From a virus: DNA of 41,980 bases. The translations under genes were made by a program, and so were the position numbers. This document shows positions 15,604 to 24,768 of this stretch, piece by piece. Under the pieces are notes generated by a model, which was given only the letters and a program-made list of their open reading frames with translations, made no database searches and was not told the origin of the DNA. The stretch covers positions 1 through 41,980 of the IMG/VR virus record IMGVR_UViG_3300025000_000208; one strand, 5' to 3'. Position 1 is the stretch's first letter. Each line of letters opens with the position of its first letter.

Positions 15604-16008
15604 TTATTTTACTTTAATAACCCAAATATCACTTATTTCACTCGGTAATAACCAACCGTAATAATCAGAGTCAAAAGAATTTTCCTTGTTATCACCATCT
15701 ATCCACCAAGCGCCGTCATCACGAATCTTTATAAGTCTTTTAATAAAGTGACCATCATACTTAGTCTCACCCCATTTTAAACATTTATCAGAGTAACAAT
15801 CGAAAGATACTATATCTCCTACTTCAAATTCGGCTTTATAGCCAGTTATCTCCTGACCAGGGTGTAGTGTCGGCTCCATGGAATCACCCCATGTATCACT
15901 TGTAGCAACTCTTTCCCGCATAAAAAATCTATCGGTCTTGTACTTATAACCAATATACCCCAAACCAACCAACATAATCAATAAAATTGCAAGCAATAAC
16001 TTTTTCAT
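15604..16008 (-). CDS. Type I signal peptidase (S26 family)
   Basis: A 134-residue serine protease with one N-terminal transmembrane helix (residues 4-21) and all catalytic boxes: GDSMEPTLHPGQ with nucleophile Ser43, FIKRLIKI with general-base Lys90, and box E DGDNKENSFDSDYYGWL (104-120). It cleaves signal peptides at the outer membrane face. It is short, like the minimal catalytic core. The ATG at 16008 was chosen because the TTG further upstream at 16023 overlaps the -10 element. The predicted transcription start coincides with the ATG, so the message may be leaderless. The secreted Cys-rich protein downstream is a likely substrate. Confidence 0.88.
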   Translation of the reverse strand: MKKLLLAILLIMLVGLGYIGYKYKTDRFFMRERVATSDTWGDSMEPTLHPGQEITGYKAEFEVGDIVSFDCYSDKCLKWGETKYDGHFIKRLIKIRDDGAWWIDGDNKENSFDSDYYGWLLPSEISDIWVIKVK

Positions 16009-16014
16009 AACTAA

Positions 16015-16043
16015 CTTATACAACTAATATATTAATTTGTCAA
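16015..16043 (-). promoter_or_regulatory. Minus-strand promoter of signal peptidase operon
   Basis: On the minus strand TTGACA (16043-16038), 17 bases, TATAAG (16020-16015). The spacing is ideal. Six bases separate the -10 element from the ATG at 16008, so the usual +1 falls on the start codon. Confidence 0.7.
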
Positions 16044-16079
16044 TAACAAGAACTAACTAGGCGACCAGAACAGGAAATA

Positions 16080-17258
16080 ATGGCTGAACCAAGAATGGGT
16101 ACTATCTCTACCAAAAAGCCTAATTGGTGGGAGAATACTAAGGAAAACTTTGGTGCCGGTTTATCTGCGGTAGGATCAAAGTTTAATCTACCCGAATATG
16201 GACTTTCGGAAAAAATAAGTGGAGGAGTCAAGACTTACGACTACCTTCCTGGGGGAAACGCATATAACAACGCTAAAAGTTCACCCGCTGGTGGATTTTC
16301 CAATGCCCCTGTTGGTGGTATGTCAACATCTAAAGATGCACCTATCGGTTCTGGCATCAACGATAGAATGAACGCCCCAATAGTAGGAGGCGATCAATAC
16401 AAGACTGGTCAAGCTGGTACTGGAACTACTGAGGCAGACTTTCAAAAAGCGATTGACGAGAGAAACCAAGCAAGAGACAGATACACAAATCAGTTTAATA
16501 CTTATCAGCAGAGACAAGGCGAGACCGATCAATACATGGGCGATCAGTACAATACCGCAGTCTCAAGAGCTGGTGAGAAAAAAGGCGAACTAACTGGTCA
16601 ATATGGACAGGCTAAAGGTGATCTAACCGATCAATTTGGACAAACCAAAAACACCTTAGCAAGTGCTTATTCTGCTCGTGGTTTGGGCGATTCTTCCTTT
16701 TCAGAAAAAGCAAGTACAGAAGCCGACAAGTCATTTCAAAGAAACTTATCCCAGCTTAATAAGGACGAAGCCTCACAAGTAAAACAGGTTGACGACTATT
16801 TATCAGACCTAGCCAAACAACAAGAATACAAAAAGAAACAAATCTCATGGCAAGATTTCGATACAGCAGAACAATATAACCAAGCAATTCAAGACCTCGA
16901 CTCGGAAATTTCACAGATCAATGAGAAGAAAAACCAGTTCAGATCAAGCCTTGACCAATACTCTCAAAGCCTTGGTGGAGTAAGCGAGCAATCAGCTAAC
17001 TCAATGATGCAGTTTGGCAGTGATATTTCTGGAATCTACAAATCAGCTCTACCAAACGCAACTAAGAAACAACTCCTGTCTAATATTGTATTACAAGCTG
17101 GTTCAAAGAACCCAGAGAGAGACGCAGACGCTTATTTACAATATCTAAATTATTCAGACCAAATCTCAAACGCCCCCGATCCTGACATGGCAATGAAGTC
17201 GTTTGACGATAAACTTGCCTCTACTTTCAACGGCTGGAGACCTTTTGGCACTAACTAA
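16080..17258 (+). CDS. Internal virion / ejection protein, 392 aa
   Basis: A 392-residue protein. Residues 1-110 are Gly/Ser/Asn-rich and disordered. From about 115 to 330 it is a long Gln/Glu/Lys/Arg-rich helix bundle or coiled coil, with short repeats such as GQYGQAKGDLTDQFGQTKN. The C-terminus is a small helical domain. The size, composition and position between nozzle and the 1246-residue protein fit a protein packaged in the head and ejected with the DNA. AGGAAATA precedes the ATG, and a GGCGACCAGAA motif is 10 bases upstream. Confidence 0.6.
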   Translation: MAEPRMGTISTKKPNWWENTKENFGAGLSAVGSKFNLPEYGLSEKISGGVKTYDYLPGGNAYNNAKSSPAGGFSNAPVGGMSTSKDAPIGSGINDRMNAPIVGGDQYKTGQAGTGTTEADFQKAIDERNQARDRYTNQFNTYQQRQGETDQYMGDQYNTAVSRAGEKKGELTGQYGQAKGDLTDQFGQTKNTLASAYSARGLGDSSFSEKASTEADKSFQRNLSQLNKDEASQVKQVDDYLSDLAKQQEYKKKQISWQDFDTAEQYNQAIQDLDSEISQINEKKNQFRSSLDQYSQSLGGVSEQSANSMMQFGSDISGIYKSALPNATKKQLLSNIVLQAGSKNPERDADAYLQYLNYSDQISNAPDPDMAMKSFDDKLASTFNGWRPFGTN

Positions 17259-17266
17259 AGGATACA

Positions 17267-20200
17267 ATGGGATTTTATGATTATCTTAAAAAAGGTAAAG
17301 AATACTTTGGCGTAGGCAAAGCAGGGTTAGGTCAGTTCGGTAGTGATGTTCAGAATGTTAGAGCCAACCCCAAAACAATTGCCAAAGGAATAGGTGTCGG
17401 TCTTGCAAAGACTGGTGCTGATTTTGCTGGTGCATTAAATAGAGCCACTACTTCTAATATTGGTAGAAAGGCTATTAATGTAGCTTCCTATATCCCAATG
17501 ACCTCAGGACTAGCAGCAAGTTCTAGATTAATCGGCCAAGTAGCCAAACCAGTCCAAAGAGGATTAAACAAAATAGTAAAAAACAACCCTGCAAATGACG
17601 CTGCTGGTAGATTTGGAAGATTTATCGGTGAAAACGCTGCTTATGCCGCCATTCCTTCAGCCAAAATACCTAAGTTTATTAGAGCCGCTAGCCCTGCTGC
17701 TAGATTGGCAGCGTCCTCTCTTATTCGTGGTACTGAAGGTGCGGCTGTTTCATCAGCTCAAAGGTATGGTAAAGGAGAAGATGTCAAAAAAATAGCAAAG
17801 GATATACCAGGAACTATTTTGGCTGGTGGAATTGTTAATACTGGAATGAGTTTAGGTCTTGCAAAAAAAGCAGGAAGCCAATTAAAGACTAATCTAAAAT
17901 CTAATATTGCCGAGCAGTCAGCCCAAAGAGACATAAACAATATCGCTTATGATATTTCAAGAACCTTTAACACTAAGTCTGTAAAGGAAATATTACAAAA
18001 AACCACTTTATCTAAAAGCTTAAGACCATCTCAGCTTCAAAGACTATCCGAACAGCTTAGAGATGTTGACAGTCCCATAACAGCGCTAAGAATTATAAGG
18101 GAATTTACACCCCAAGAGATCAAAAACACTCTAAAAGTAAATAACTATTATAAGCCAGGTACTTCACCGGGCTTTGCTAGTCCGACAGGAACAGGTCGAG
18201 GAGATATTATTCCATCACCCACTGCAACCACCAAGCAAACAAAGGGAATAGAGCTAAAAGCCCAAGAAAAGAACCTACCTTTGCAACCGAGTACCAAAAA
18301 CCAGGGCGATCTCCCCATTTCTCAATCGGAACTTTCAACACAAAAAACGCAATCCCCACTAGACCAAGGACTACAAACTTCCAAGTTAAATCAAGAACAA
18401 TCATTGCAGGTTCAATCATTTGATAATACCTTACCACAAAACACACGATCTTTCAAGGAGACAGTAAGAAACTCATCTCTAACTTCACCAGAACTCAGAG
18501 AGAGAGTCACTAGCGATTTGTATAAAACTAGAAATACTCAAGAGCTAACTGTAAAAGCTAAGAATTTTGTTAATGATTACCCCGATATTTCTAGGGATTT
18601 AGCGTATTCGTCAAAACACGATGATAAAACTGTTGCCATTGCTCAAGAGCTTATTAAAAAGTTTCAAGCAGAGGGCAGAATTGACGAAGCCCTAGACCTA
18701 GTTGATGATTTAGCACCAAAGTTGACAGAAGTAGGTCGCACCGCACAGATAGTGTCTGCTTATGGAAAATTGACACCGGACGGAGTTTTGAGATTTGCAC
18801 AGCGTGAAATCAATAAAGCTATGCAACTTAGACCGGACTTGAAAATAAAAATAACCAACGAAAAAGCAACTAAGTTGTTGGATTTGTCATCTAGAATCCA
18901 GAAAATGCCTGATGGTTACGAAAAAACCCTTGCCACACAAAAAATGCTTAAAGAAATTTATGATGTAATCCCACCCACTCTTGTTCAGAAAATAGCTACA
19001 TTTCAGACAATGGCACAGTTATTAAACCCAAAGACAGCGATCAGAAACCTGGGTGGAAATCTCGGATTTTCAGGATTAGAGAATACTTCTCAAACACTAG
19101 CAACTCCCATAGATGCCTTGATGTCAATTTTTACAGGCAAAAGAACAATAGCCCTGCCTAGTTTAAAAACACAGTCAAAAGGATTTGTTGGCGGTATTAA
19201 AGAAGGAACTAGAGAAGTCATGGCTGGTGTAAACACATTAAACGCATCTAGTCAGTTTGACCTACCGAAAGTACCAGTATTTAGAAATAAATTATTAGCT
19301 GCTGCCGAAAAAGCAATGGGCGTTGAGTTAAGAGCAACGGATAGAGGCTTTTATAAAGCTGCTTTTGATGACTCCATAAGAAGCCAAATGAGAGCATTAA
19401 AATCTGACAAAGTTACCTCCGAAATGATGGAAATAGCTCATTTAGATGGTCTTTATAGAACATTTCAAGACGAAACTACTCTTACAAAAGTTTTTCAAGG
19501 GCTTAAAAATGTTCTTAATTATATCGGAATTAAGGACGGAAATGACAAGTTTGGGCTGGGCGATTTTATACTAAAATATCCAAAAACTCCCGCTTCCATT
19601 ATATCTAAAGGGATAGATTATTCACCTGGTGGAATTGCAAAGGCATTATTTGAGGTTGGAAAGGGAGTAACCGGAAGAGGATTTGACCAGCGTAAATTTG
19701 TGATGAGTTTATCACGGGGGACTGTCGGAACCGCTGGTCTAGTAGGGACTGGCGCTCTGCTTGGTTCTCTTGGCATTATTACTGAAGCACCAAATAAAGA
19801 TAAGGACGTGAGAGGAATACAAAAATCGGTTGGATTGGGTTCTTATCAGATCAACGTATCAGCACTTAAAAGGTTTGTCTTTTCTGGTCTCAATAAAGAT
19901 ACAGCCAAATTGCGACAAGGGGATATGCTGGTTAGTTACGACTGGGCGCAACCTATGGCAATCGGTCTCACTATGGGTGCAAAGATGGCTAATGAGAAGA
20001 AGATTATAGACGCTAATGTTGCCAAGAGCGGAATAGAATCGTTGAATGCAGGTGTTGAAACTTTGGCAGAACAACCTCTTGTCAGTGGTATTAGGGATAT
20101 CGCACAAGGCAACAAGCCAATAGGTGATGTGATAGTAGATACGGCAAAAAAAGCACCATCTTCTTTTATACCAACACTTTCTAACCAAGTAGGACAGTTG

Positions 20201-21007
20201 ACAGATAATACTTCAAGAATGACCTATAACCCTAACCCGGCCAGCGAGTCAATAAATATGGTTAAAGGTAGAATTCCGATTCTTAGAAATACTTTACCTG
20301 AAAGAACTGATGTCTTTGGTCAAACTCAAGAACAATACCAAAATGGGTCAAACAATTTTTTCAATGTATTTTTAAACCCTGCTTTCGTCACAAAATATAA
20401 GCCCACTCCTGAGGCGCAAGAGGTGTTAAGACTAATGGAAACTACTGGCGAGACATCACAAATTCCAAGAGTTCAAAACTATAAAGTCAAAGTAAACGGC
20501 GAAAATGTAAGCCTATCGCCACAGCAGATAAATGAAATGCAAAGGTATATTGGCACAAGAACACAGTCAATATTATCCAATTTAGAAGGAAGTCAATCAT
20601 ACCAAATATTGTCCGATGAAGACAAAGTTAAAAAGATAACAAACCTTTTAAGTGATATTTCAGTGGCTGCTAAAATCTCAATTTTGGGAGATCAACCTAA
20701 AAAGATAGGATCAGGAACAAAAGCCATTTTAGGCGGCGGTTATTCTTTCGGGGGAGGTAATTCTTTCTCCAAAAAAGACGTTCAACTCTCTATCCTCTCT
20801 AACCAACTCCAGCAAGACCCCAACAACAAGTCTATTTTAGCCGCTATGCAACAAGTAGCTACCGGAAGAAAACCAAAAAAACTAAGAATTGCAAAACCCA
20901 AAAAAGTTACTGCTAAAAAAATAAAATTCAGAACTACCAAACCCGCCCCTATAAAGAAACTCTCCCTAAAGGTTAAGAAACCAAAATTGACAAAGAAACT
21001 TGCCTAG
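17267..21007 (+). CDS. Large internal virion / ejection protein, 1246 aa
   Basis: The largest gene. Residues 1-220 are Ala/Gly-rich with amphipathic and hydrophobic segments (GLAASSRLIGQVAKPV, FIRAASPAARLAASSLI). Residues 290-400 are a Gln/Ser/Pro linker. Residues 400-800 are helical and include AQLLNPKTAIRNLGGNLGF, a motif seen in large phage minor virion proteins. There is a Gly-rich membrane-active-looking stretch near 835 (GTVGTAGLVGTGALLGSLGI). The C-terminal 50 residues are Lys-rich with KPKK-type repeats, suited to DNA contact. It fits the role of T7 gp16-like proteins that form the ejection channel. I see no lytic transglycosylase motif in it. A late promoter lies in its last codons. 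Confidence 0.65.
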   Translation: MGFYDYLKKGKEYFGVGKAGLGQFGSDVQNVRANPKTIAKGIGVGLAKTGADFAGALNRATTSNIGRKAINVASYIPMTSGLAASSRLIGQVAKPVQRGLNKIVKNNPANDAAGRFGRFIGENAAYAAIPSAKIPKFIRAASPAARLAASSLIRGTEGAAVSSAQRYGKGEDVKKIAKDIPGTILAGGIVNTGMSLGLAKKAGSQLKTNLKSNIAEQSAQRDINNIAYDISRTFNTKSVKEILQKTTLSKSLRPSQLQRLSEQLRDVDSPITALRIIREFTPQEIKNTLKVNNYYKPGTSPGFASPTGTGRGDIIPSPTATTKQTKGIELKAQEKNLPLQPSTKNQGDLPISQSELSTQKTQSPLDQGLQTSKLNQEQSLQVQSFDNTLPQNTRSFKETVRNSSLTSPELRERVTSDLYKTRNTQELTVKAKNFVNDYPDISRDLAYSSKHDDKTVAIAQELIKKFQAEGRIDEALDLVDDLAPKLTEVGRTAQIVSAYGKLTPDGVLRFAQREINKAMQLRPDLKIKITNEKATKLLDLSSRIQKMPDGYEKTLATQKMLKEIYDVIPPTLVQKIATFQTMAQLLNPKTAIRNLGGNLGFSGLENTSQTLATPIDALMSIFTGKRTIALPSLKTQSKGFVGGIKEGTREVMAGVNTLNASSQFDLPKVPVFRNKLLAAAEKAMGVELRATDRGFYKAAFDDSIRSQMRALKSDKVTSEMMEIAHLDGLYRTFQDETTLTKVFQGLKNVLNYIGIKDGNDKFGLGDFILKYPKTPASIISKGIDYSPGGIAKALFEVGKGVTGRGFDQRKFVMSLSRGTVGTAGLVGTGALLGSLGIITEAPNKDKDVRGIQKSVGLGSYQINVSALKRFVFSGLNKDTAKLRQGDMLVSYDWAQPMAIGLTMGAKMANEKKIIDANVAKSGIESLNAGVETLAEQPLVSGIRDIAQGNKPIGDVIVDTAKKAPSSFIPTLSNQVGQLTDNTSRMTYNPNPASESINMVKGRIPILRNTLPERTDVFGQTQEQYQNGSNNFFNVFLNPAFVTKYKPTPEAQEVLRLMETTGETSQIPRVQNYKVKVNGENVSLSPQQINEMQRYIGTRTQSILSNLEGSQSYQILSDEDKVKKITNLLSDISVAAKISILGDQPKKIGSGTKAILGGGYSFGGGNSFSKKDVQLSILSNQLQQDPNNKSILAAMQQVATGRKPKKLRIAKPKKVTAKKIKFRTTKPAPIKKLSLKVKKPKLTKKLA

Positions 21008-21013
21008 TATAAG
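20987..21013 (+). promoter_or_regulatory. Late-type promoter copy 2
   Basis: TTGACA (20987-20992), 15 bases, TATAAG (21008-21013) then TGTG. It lies within the last codons and just after the stop of the 1246-residue protein gene and would drive the fibre and lysis genes separately. Confidence 0.7.
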
Positions 21014-21045
21014 TGTGCATTGTAACGGCGACCAGAAAGATAATT

Positions 21046-22722
21046 TTGCCTTTTAAAGCCCAAATAAAAGGACTCGACTACTTTAGTCAGGAAACCCAAG
21101 CCTCAATCAAGGAAAAACTTGGTGCTGCTTCTGCTGATGGCGATGGATACATGACTCAAGAACAAGCTGCTCAACTGGCGGCTAATGTTACTATCTTCCA
21201 AGATGCTGTTATCTCCAAAACAGTCACTGACCCACCAACACTTCCTGAAGAAGGCTGGAGATATATTATCCCAACAGGGGCTACTGGTGATTGGTCGGGA
21301 AAAACTAATCAAATCGCTGAATATAGTGCCGACCTTTTGGATTGGGTTTATACAGTTCCTGTCGCTGGTTGGGTTGTCCAGGTATTAAACCCGACTCTAA
21401 CTACTTATACCTATTATGGTGCTTCGTGGGTACTTTCTACAGCAGAAAGCACAATAACTGCTTCCTATGTTCAATCAAGAGGGCAAAACCTTGTAACTAA
21501 CGGTGGTGGATTATTAGGTACTAACTATAATTTCTCAGGATTTACTTTTGACCAGACTGAAACCTTTGGGGGAATGGGGTCATTTTTACAAACCTTAAAA
21601 AAAGTTATCGCAACAAACGAACTTATCCCTGTTGATGTTGATAAAAGATACAGAATGATACTCCACGCTAAATCAGGTGATACAGGAGGTGGTAATTTTA
21701 ACGCTACAAACAGACAGTATTCAGGAGTTGACCCTCGTGATGTTGATAATTTGAGCGTTGGGACAAGACATTCTTGCAAATATGAAGGTTCTGTTGACAC
21801 AACCTTAGCGGCTCAGCTAAATCCTGGCGACACAACCGTAACCTTAACCGATGCCACGGGTTGGTATGAAGGCAGTGCTTACTCAAGAAGGCATTTTTGC
21901 TGGTATGGCTACACCAACGCTAAAGGCTACACTTACCCAGACTACACATATACCAGAAATGTCTCTCAGACTTTTTCCAGTAACTACACCTTAGGAACTT
22001 GGGACGAAAACGCCATAGTCGGCAATGTTATTACTTTGAGAGTCCCTTGGGCTGGTCCGACTATACCTGCTGGTTCTGCCGTTAGAAATAACCCCGATGG
22101 TGGAACTTACCAGTACTGCACAATGAACTATTTGGTAGTTCCTAACGAATGGACTAAATACGAAGGATATATGACTCCTGCCGCTGGCGATGGGATAGCC
22201 AGACAAGAGGAATATAGAGCAGGAACCGCTTATGTCAAACTATTATTTTTAACCAACTATGACGGCGTTACTCAGAATTACCGTGTTTCGATGATTTGGT
22301 TTTCTGAAATGTCCGTTCATAACTTAGAATATGTCCCATCTCCTTTAGAGGGTTCAACCTCCATAGTTTCATTAGGAAGGGTCACATCGGGAAGTGTCGA
22401 CCCAAGAACTAATACTGTGGCTTCAAGTGCCACTCCTTCTATAAACACTGATACAACGGATGCTTTTACGATTACTGCCCTGGCGGCTAACATAACCTCG
22501 ATGACAACTAACCTATCGGGAACTCCTGTTAACGCTCAAAGACTTTTAATTAGATTCAAGGATAACGGCACAGCGAGGACTATTCTTTGGGGAACTTCCT
22601 ACGGACACATGACCGACAATCTACCAGGAACAACAATCGCCAATAAAGAATTGTATGTCCTTTTACAATATAACTCCGTTGCCTCTAAATGGTACTGCAT
22701 GGCAGCAGGGAGTCAAGCATGA
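21046..22722 (+). CDS. Tail fibre / receptor-binding protein with DUF2793
   Basis: A beta-rich tail fibre of 558 residues if it starts at TTG 21046. Residues 50-115 match DUF2793: PPTLPEEGWRYIIPTGATG followed by DWSGKTNQIAEY and VPVAGWVVQV. The middle is Thr/Gly/Tyr-rich beta (DTTVTLTDATGWYEGS). The C-terminal 120 residues (NTDTTDAFTITALAANITSM... RFKDNGTARTILWG) form a domain common at fibre tips. The TTG follows GGCGACCAGAAAG at the same place as the ATG at 12005; the upstream GTG at 21013 overlaps the promoter and is unlikely. It recognises the host surface. Confidence 0.75.
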   Translation: MPFKAQIKGLDYFSQETQASIKEKLGAASADGDGYMTQEQAAQLAANVTIFQDAVISKTVTDPPTLPEEGWRYIIPTGATGDWSGKTNQIAEYSADLLDWVYTVPVAGWVVQVLNPTLTTYTYYGASWVLSTAESTITASYVQSRGQNLVTNGGGLLGTNYNFSGFTFDQTETFGGMGSFLQTLKKVIATNELIPVDVDKRYRMILHAKSGDTGGGNFNATNRQYSGVDPRDVDNLSVGTRHSCKYEGSVDTTLAAQLNPGDTTVTLTDATGWYEGSAYSRRHFCWYGYTNAKGYTYPDYTYTRNVSQTFSSNYTLGTWDENAIVGNVITLRVPWAGPTIPAGSAVRNNPDGGTYQYCTMNYLVVPNEWTKYEGYMTPAAGDGIARQEEYRAGTAYVKLLFLTNYDGVTQNYRVSMIWFSEMSVHNLEYVPSPLEGSTSIVSLGRVTSGSVDPRTNTVASSATPSINTDTTDAFTITALAANITSMTTNLSGTPVNAQRLLIRFKDNGTARTILWGTSYGHMTDNLPGTTIANKELYVLLQYNSVASKWYCMAAGSQA

Positions 22723-23363
22723 TTCCTATAACCTTTAGAGCATTATCCAATTACAACAAACCAGGGGCAAATAAGTTAGCACCCACGCCTAAACCGACTG
22801 GCACACTTGAAACCGACCTGATGATCGCTGTTCTTTTGCAAGCCTCTGCTTCAGTTATTGATGTCCCTGCTGGTTGGGTCGAGTTTGATTCAGATACGAG
22901 TGCAGGAGCAGTTATCACTCAGAAAAAATACTGGAAAATAGCAGGAGCAAGCGAGCCGACAAGTTACACTTGGGGCAACTTCAATACTGGTGCTGGGGGA
23001 GTCTGTATTACCTCTTGGTATGGCGATTATGACCCATTAGACCCGATGGGAGATAGTTCGTATTTGACGACAGCTTCGACCGTAACACCAGCAACCGCTT
23101 CTTTGAATATGTTGAATTACGGGAATTTGATTATCACAACTTTTGTGACGACAATCATTACTGCCTTGACTTTAGCCTCAAACCCAACTGATGAAACAAA
23201 CTTAATCGACTCAGCTTATCTCGGCAAAAGATTTTCCTACTTCTATGAAATAGACAAACTAGGAGCAACAGGAGCAAAGACAGCCACTTATACGGGAGCA
23301 GCTTGTGTATTTCAAACCTCGATTATAAGTATAAACGCTAAAAAATCTAATTTTTTCTTTTAA
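22719..23363 (+). CDS. Tail-fibre-associated protein, 214 aa
   Basis: A 214-residue beta-sandwich-like protein, rich in Thr, Ala and Gly (TGTLETDLMIAVLLQAS, VPAGWVEFDSDTSAGAV, KKYWKIAGASEPTSYTWG). This pattern is common in phage distal tail proteins and tail-fibre accessory domains. The ATG at 22719 overlaps the preceding TGA (ATGA), so the two are coupled. The C-terminus ends in Lys-Lys-Ser-Asn-Phe-Phe-Phe. Function beyond virion attachment is unknown. Confidence 0.6.
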   Translation: MIPITFRALSNYNKPGANKLAPTPKPTGTLETDLMIAVLLQASASVIDVPAGWVEFDSDTSAGAVITQKKYWKIAGASEPTSYTWGNFNTGAGGVCITSWYGDYDPLDPMGDSSYLTTASTVTPATASLNMLNYGNLIITTFVTTIITALTLASNPTDETNLIDSAYLGKRFSYFYEIDKLGATGAKTATYTGAACVFQTSIISINAKKSNFFF

Positions 23364-23371
23364 GGAGAACT

Positions 23372-23626
23372 ATGTACACAGCCAAATTATCACAAAATCT
23401 AGCAGACGGAACACCTGTTTATGAGTTTTATTCCGAATATGAAACGACAGACTCAAACGGAAATGTCGTCACCATGTTGCAAAAAGAGGATGAAAAAACC
23501 GTCAAGGAATTACAGGATAGAATAGCTGAAGCTCAGGCCAGACTAGATGCTATTGCTCTTTTGCCAGCTCAGGAAGAAGTAATTGATCCTTTTATTGAGG
23601 GGATGTTACCAGAGCCACTAAATTAA
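23372..23626 (+). CDS. Hypothetical protein, 84 aa, tail region
   Basis: An 84-residue acidic protein. The N-terminal half is predicted beta (KLSQNLADGTPVYEFYSEYET). The middle is a short coiled coil (KTVKELQDRIAEAQARLDAIA), with a Pro/Glu-rich tail. AAGGAGAAC precedes the ATG. It could be a fibre chaperone or small tail protein. No family is recognised. Confidence 0.65.
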   Translation: MYTAKLSQNLADGTPVYEFYSEYETTDSNGNVVTMLQKEDEKTVKELQDRIAEAQARLDAIALLPAQEEVIDPFIEGMLPEPLN

Positions 23627-23656
23627 TTATCAATTTATCATTAAACAAATATTAAA

Positions 23657-23860
23657 ATGACAGCAAAAGGCGAACAACTAGCAGTTGTGGTAGAAGCAAT
23701 GAAAATAAACAACCAAGAGCATAAAGAGATGAAAGACGCTCTTTTGAGGATCGAAAACAAACTTGACAAAAAGGCCGACAAGGAAGAGTTCATCTTCTGG
23801 AGAAACTTACTAGTCTCTGGAATGTTATTGGCAATAGCTCTCGGCGTTTGGTTTAAATAA
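23657..23860 (+). CDS. XhlA-like membrane protein, lysis cassette
   Basis: A 67-residue protein with an N-terminal coiled coil (residues 10-42, KDALLRIENKLDKKADKEE) and a single C-terminal transmembrane helix (about 50-66, LLVSGMLLAIALGVW). This matches the layout of XhlA-type holin partners. It directly precedes the M15 endolysin (7-base gap), which supports a lysis role. The start lacks a strong ribosome box. Confidence 0.65.
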   Translation: MTAKGEQLAVVVEAMKINNQEHKEMKDALLRIENKLDKKADKEEFIFWRNLLVSGMLLAIALGVWFK

Positions 23861-23867
23861 GGAGAAT

Positions 23868-24563
23868 ATGAGTGAAGTTATTAGAAAATTAGATCTCTTA
23901 AAATCACCTTTTAGGGAAAGTATTGAGGAACTTCTTAGGCGGGCAAAAGAAGCTAATTTACCAGAGGTTTGCGTAGCTGAAACATACCGAACACAAGAAA
24001 GACAACTTGAACTCTACAACACTGGGTATTCCAAGACTAAGGTTTCCAGTTTCCACAACAAAGGTTTAGCGGCTGATTTCTTTACAACTGGATACAAAGA
24101 CGCAGACATGAAGAAACTTTGGGAACTTTCCAAAGATATACCATACATCGTTAACGGATTTTATGATCTAAACTGGGGATTTGACAAGCCCCACTATCAA
24201 TATGACGCTAATAAAAAAGGAGTTACCATGCCAGACGAAACACTAAAGGAACTAAAAGAGTGTCAAATAAACTATGCCATGAGACAGCAGAATGTTCTTG
24301 ACCTACAAGTAACCGCTGTTCGTATGCAAAACGACATCGATTCACTAGCTAGGGATAAGATTGGGTTACAAAACGACATCGACGCATTAGCTAAAGAGAG
24401 AGACACCCTAAAATCTGAGAATATAAGGCTAATGGAAAAGATCGGCGAACAAGCTGAAACGATTAAGCTTTTAAATGAACACATTGAGGTTACAAGCAAT
24501 AAGAAGATCACAATTCAAGAAGCAATAAAAACACTATTAGAAGCTATATTTAACAAGGAGTAA
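23868..24563 (+). CDS. Endolysin, M15 family peptidase with coiled-coil tail
   Basis: A 231-residue zinc peptidase. Residues 1-115 form the M15 (VanY/CwlK-like) domain: ETYRTQERQLELY (38-50), SFHNKGLAADFF with metal ligands His63 and Asp70, and WGFDKPHYQY with His109. These enzymes cut peptide cross-bridges of peptidoglycan. Residues 125-215 are a heptad-type coiled coil with two similar units (MQNDIDSLARDKIGL and LQNDIDALAKERDTL), an unusual tail for an endolysin that may oligomerise it. AAGGAGAAT precedes the ATG. The neighbours on both sides encode membrane peptides. Confidence 0.85.
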   Translation: MSEVIRKLDLLKSPFRESIEELLRRAKEANLPEVCVAETYRTQERQLELYNTGYSKTKVSSFHNKGLAADFFTTGYKDADMKKLWELSKDIPYIVNGFYDLNWGFDKPHYQYDANKKGVTMPDETLKELKECQINYAMRQQNVLDLQVTAVRMQNDIDSLARDKIGLQNDIDALAKERDTLKSENIRLMEKIGEQAETIKLLNEHIEVTSNKKITIQEAIKTLLEAIFNKE

Positions 24564-24566
24564 AAA

Positions 24567-24761
24567 ATGATCGAGATTTACAATTGGATCGTCGCCAATC
24601 AAGAGAGCGTTAAAGAACTAGGGCAAGCTATTGTAGTCCTTTATCTTGCATCTATTGGAGTGGCATCAATAATAGTAAAATTAACCCCTACTTTACGAGA
24701 TGACAACGCCCTAAAGGCAGTTATCAAAATTGTCGGCAAGTACGGAGCTTGGAATAGATAG
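24567..24761 (+). CDS. Small membrane protein, possible holin
   Basis: A 64-residue protein with one clear transmembrane helix (about residues 21-41, AIVVLYLASIGVASIIVKL) followed by a short polar tail (TPTLRDDNALKAVIKIVGKYG). The LTPTxxDD element after the helix is common in small phage holin-like proteins. It is 3 bases downstream of the endolysin and is the last gene before the hairpins in front of integrase. Confidence 0.6.
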   Translation: MIEIYNWIVANQESVKELGQAIVVLYLASIGVASIIVKLTPTLRDDNALKAVIKIVGKYGAWNR

Positions 24762-24768
24762 TCCTTGT

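Noticed and set aside
15216-15648. Plus-strand ORFs opposite the minus-strand moron genes
   Set aside because: They are antisense shadows; the minus-strand frames show a signal peptide, Cys motif and coiled coil.
17267-21007. Tape-measure protein for the 1246-aa gene
   Set aside because: No long continuous coiled coil and no tail-tube, assembly chaperone or sheath genes; membrane-active and Lys-rich parts fit an ejection protein better.
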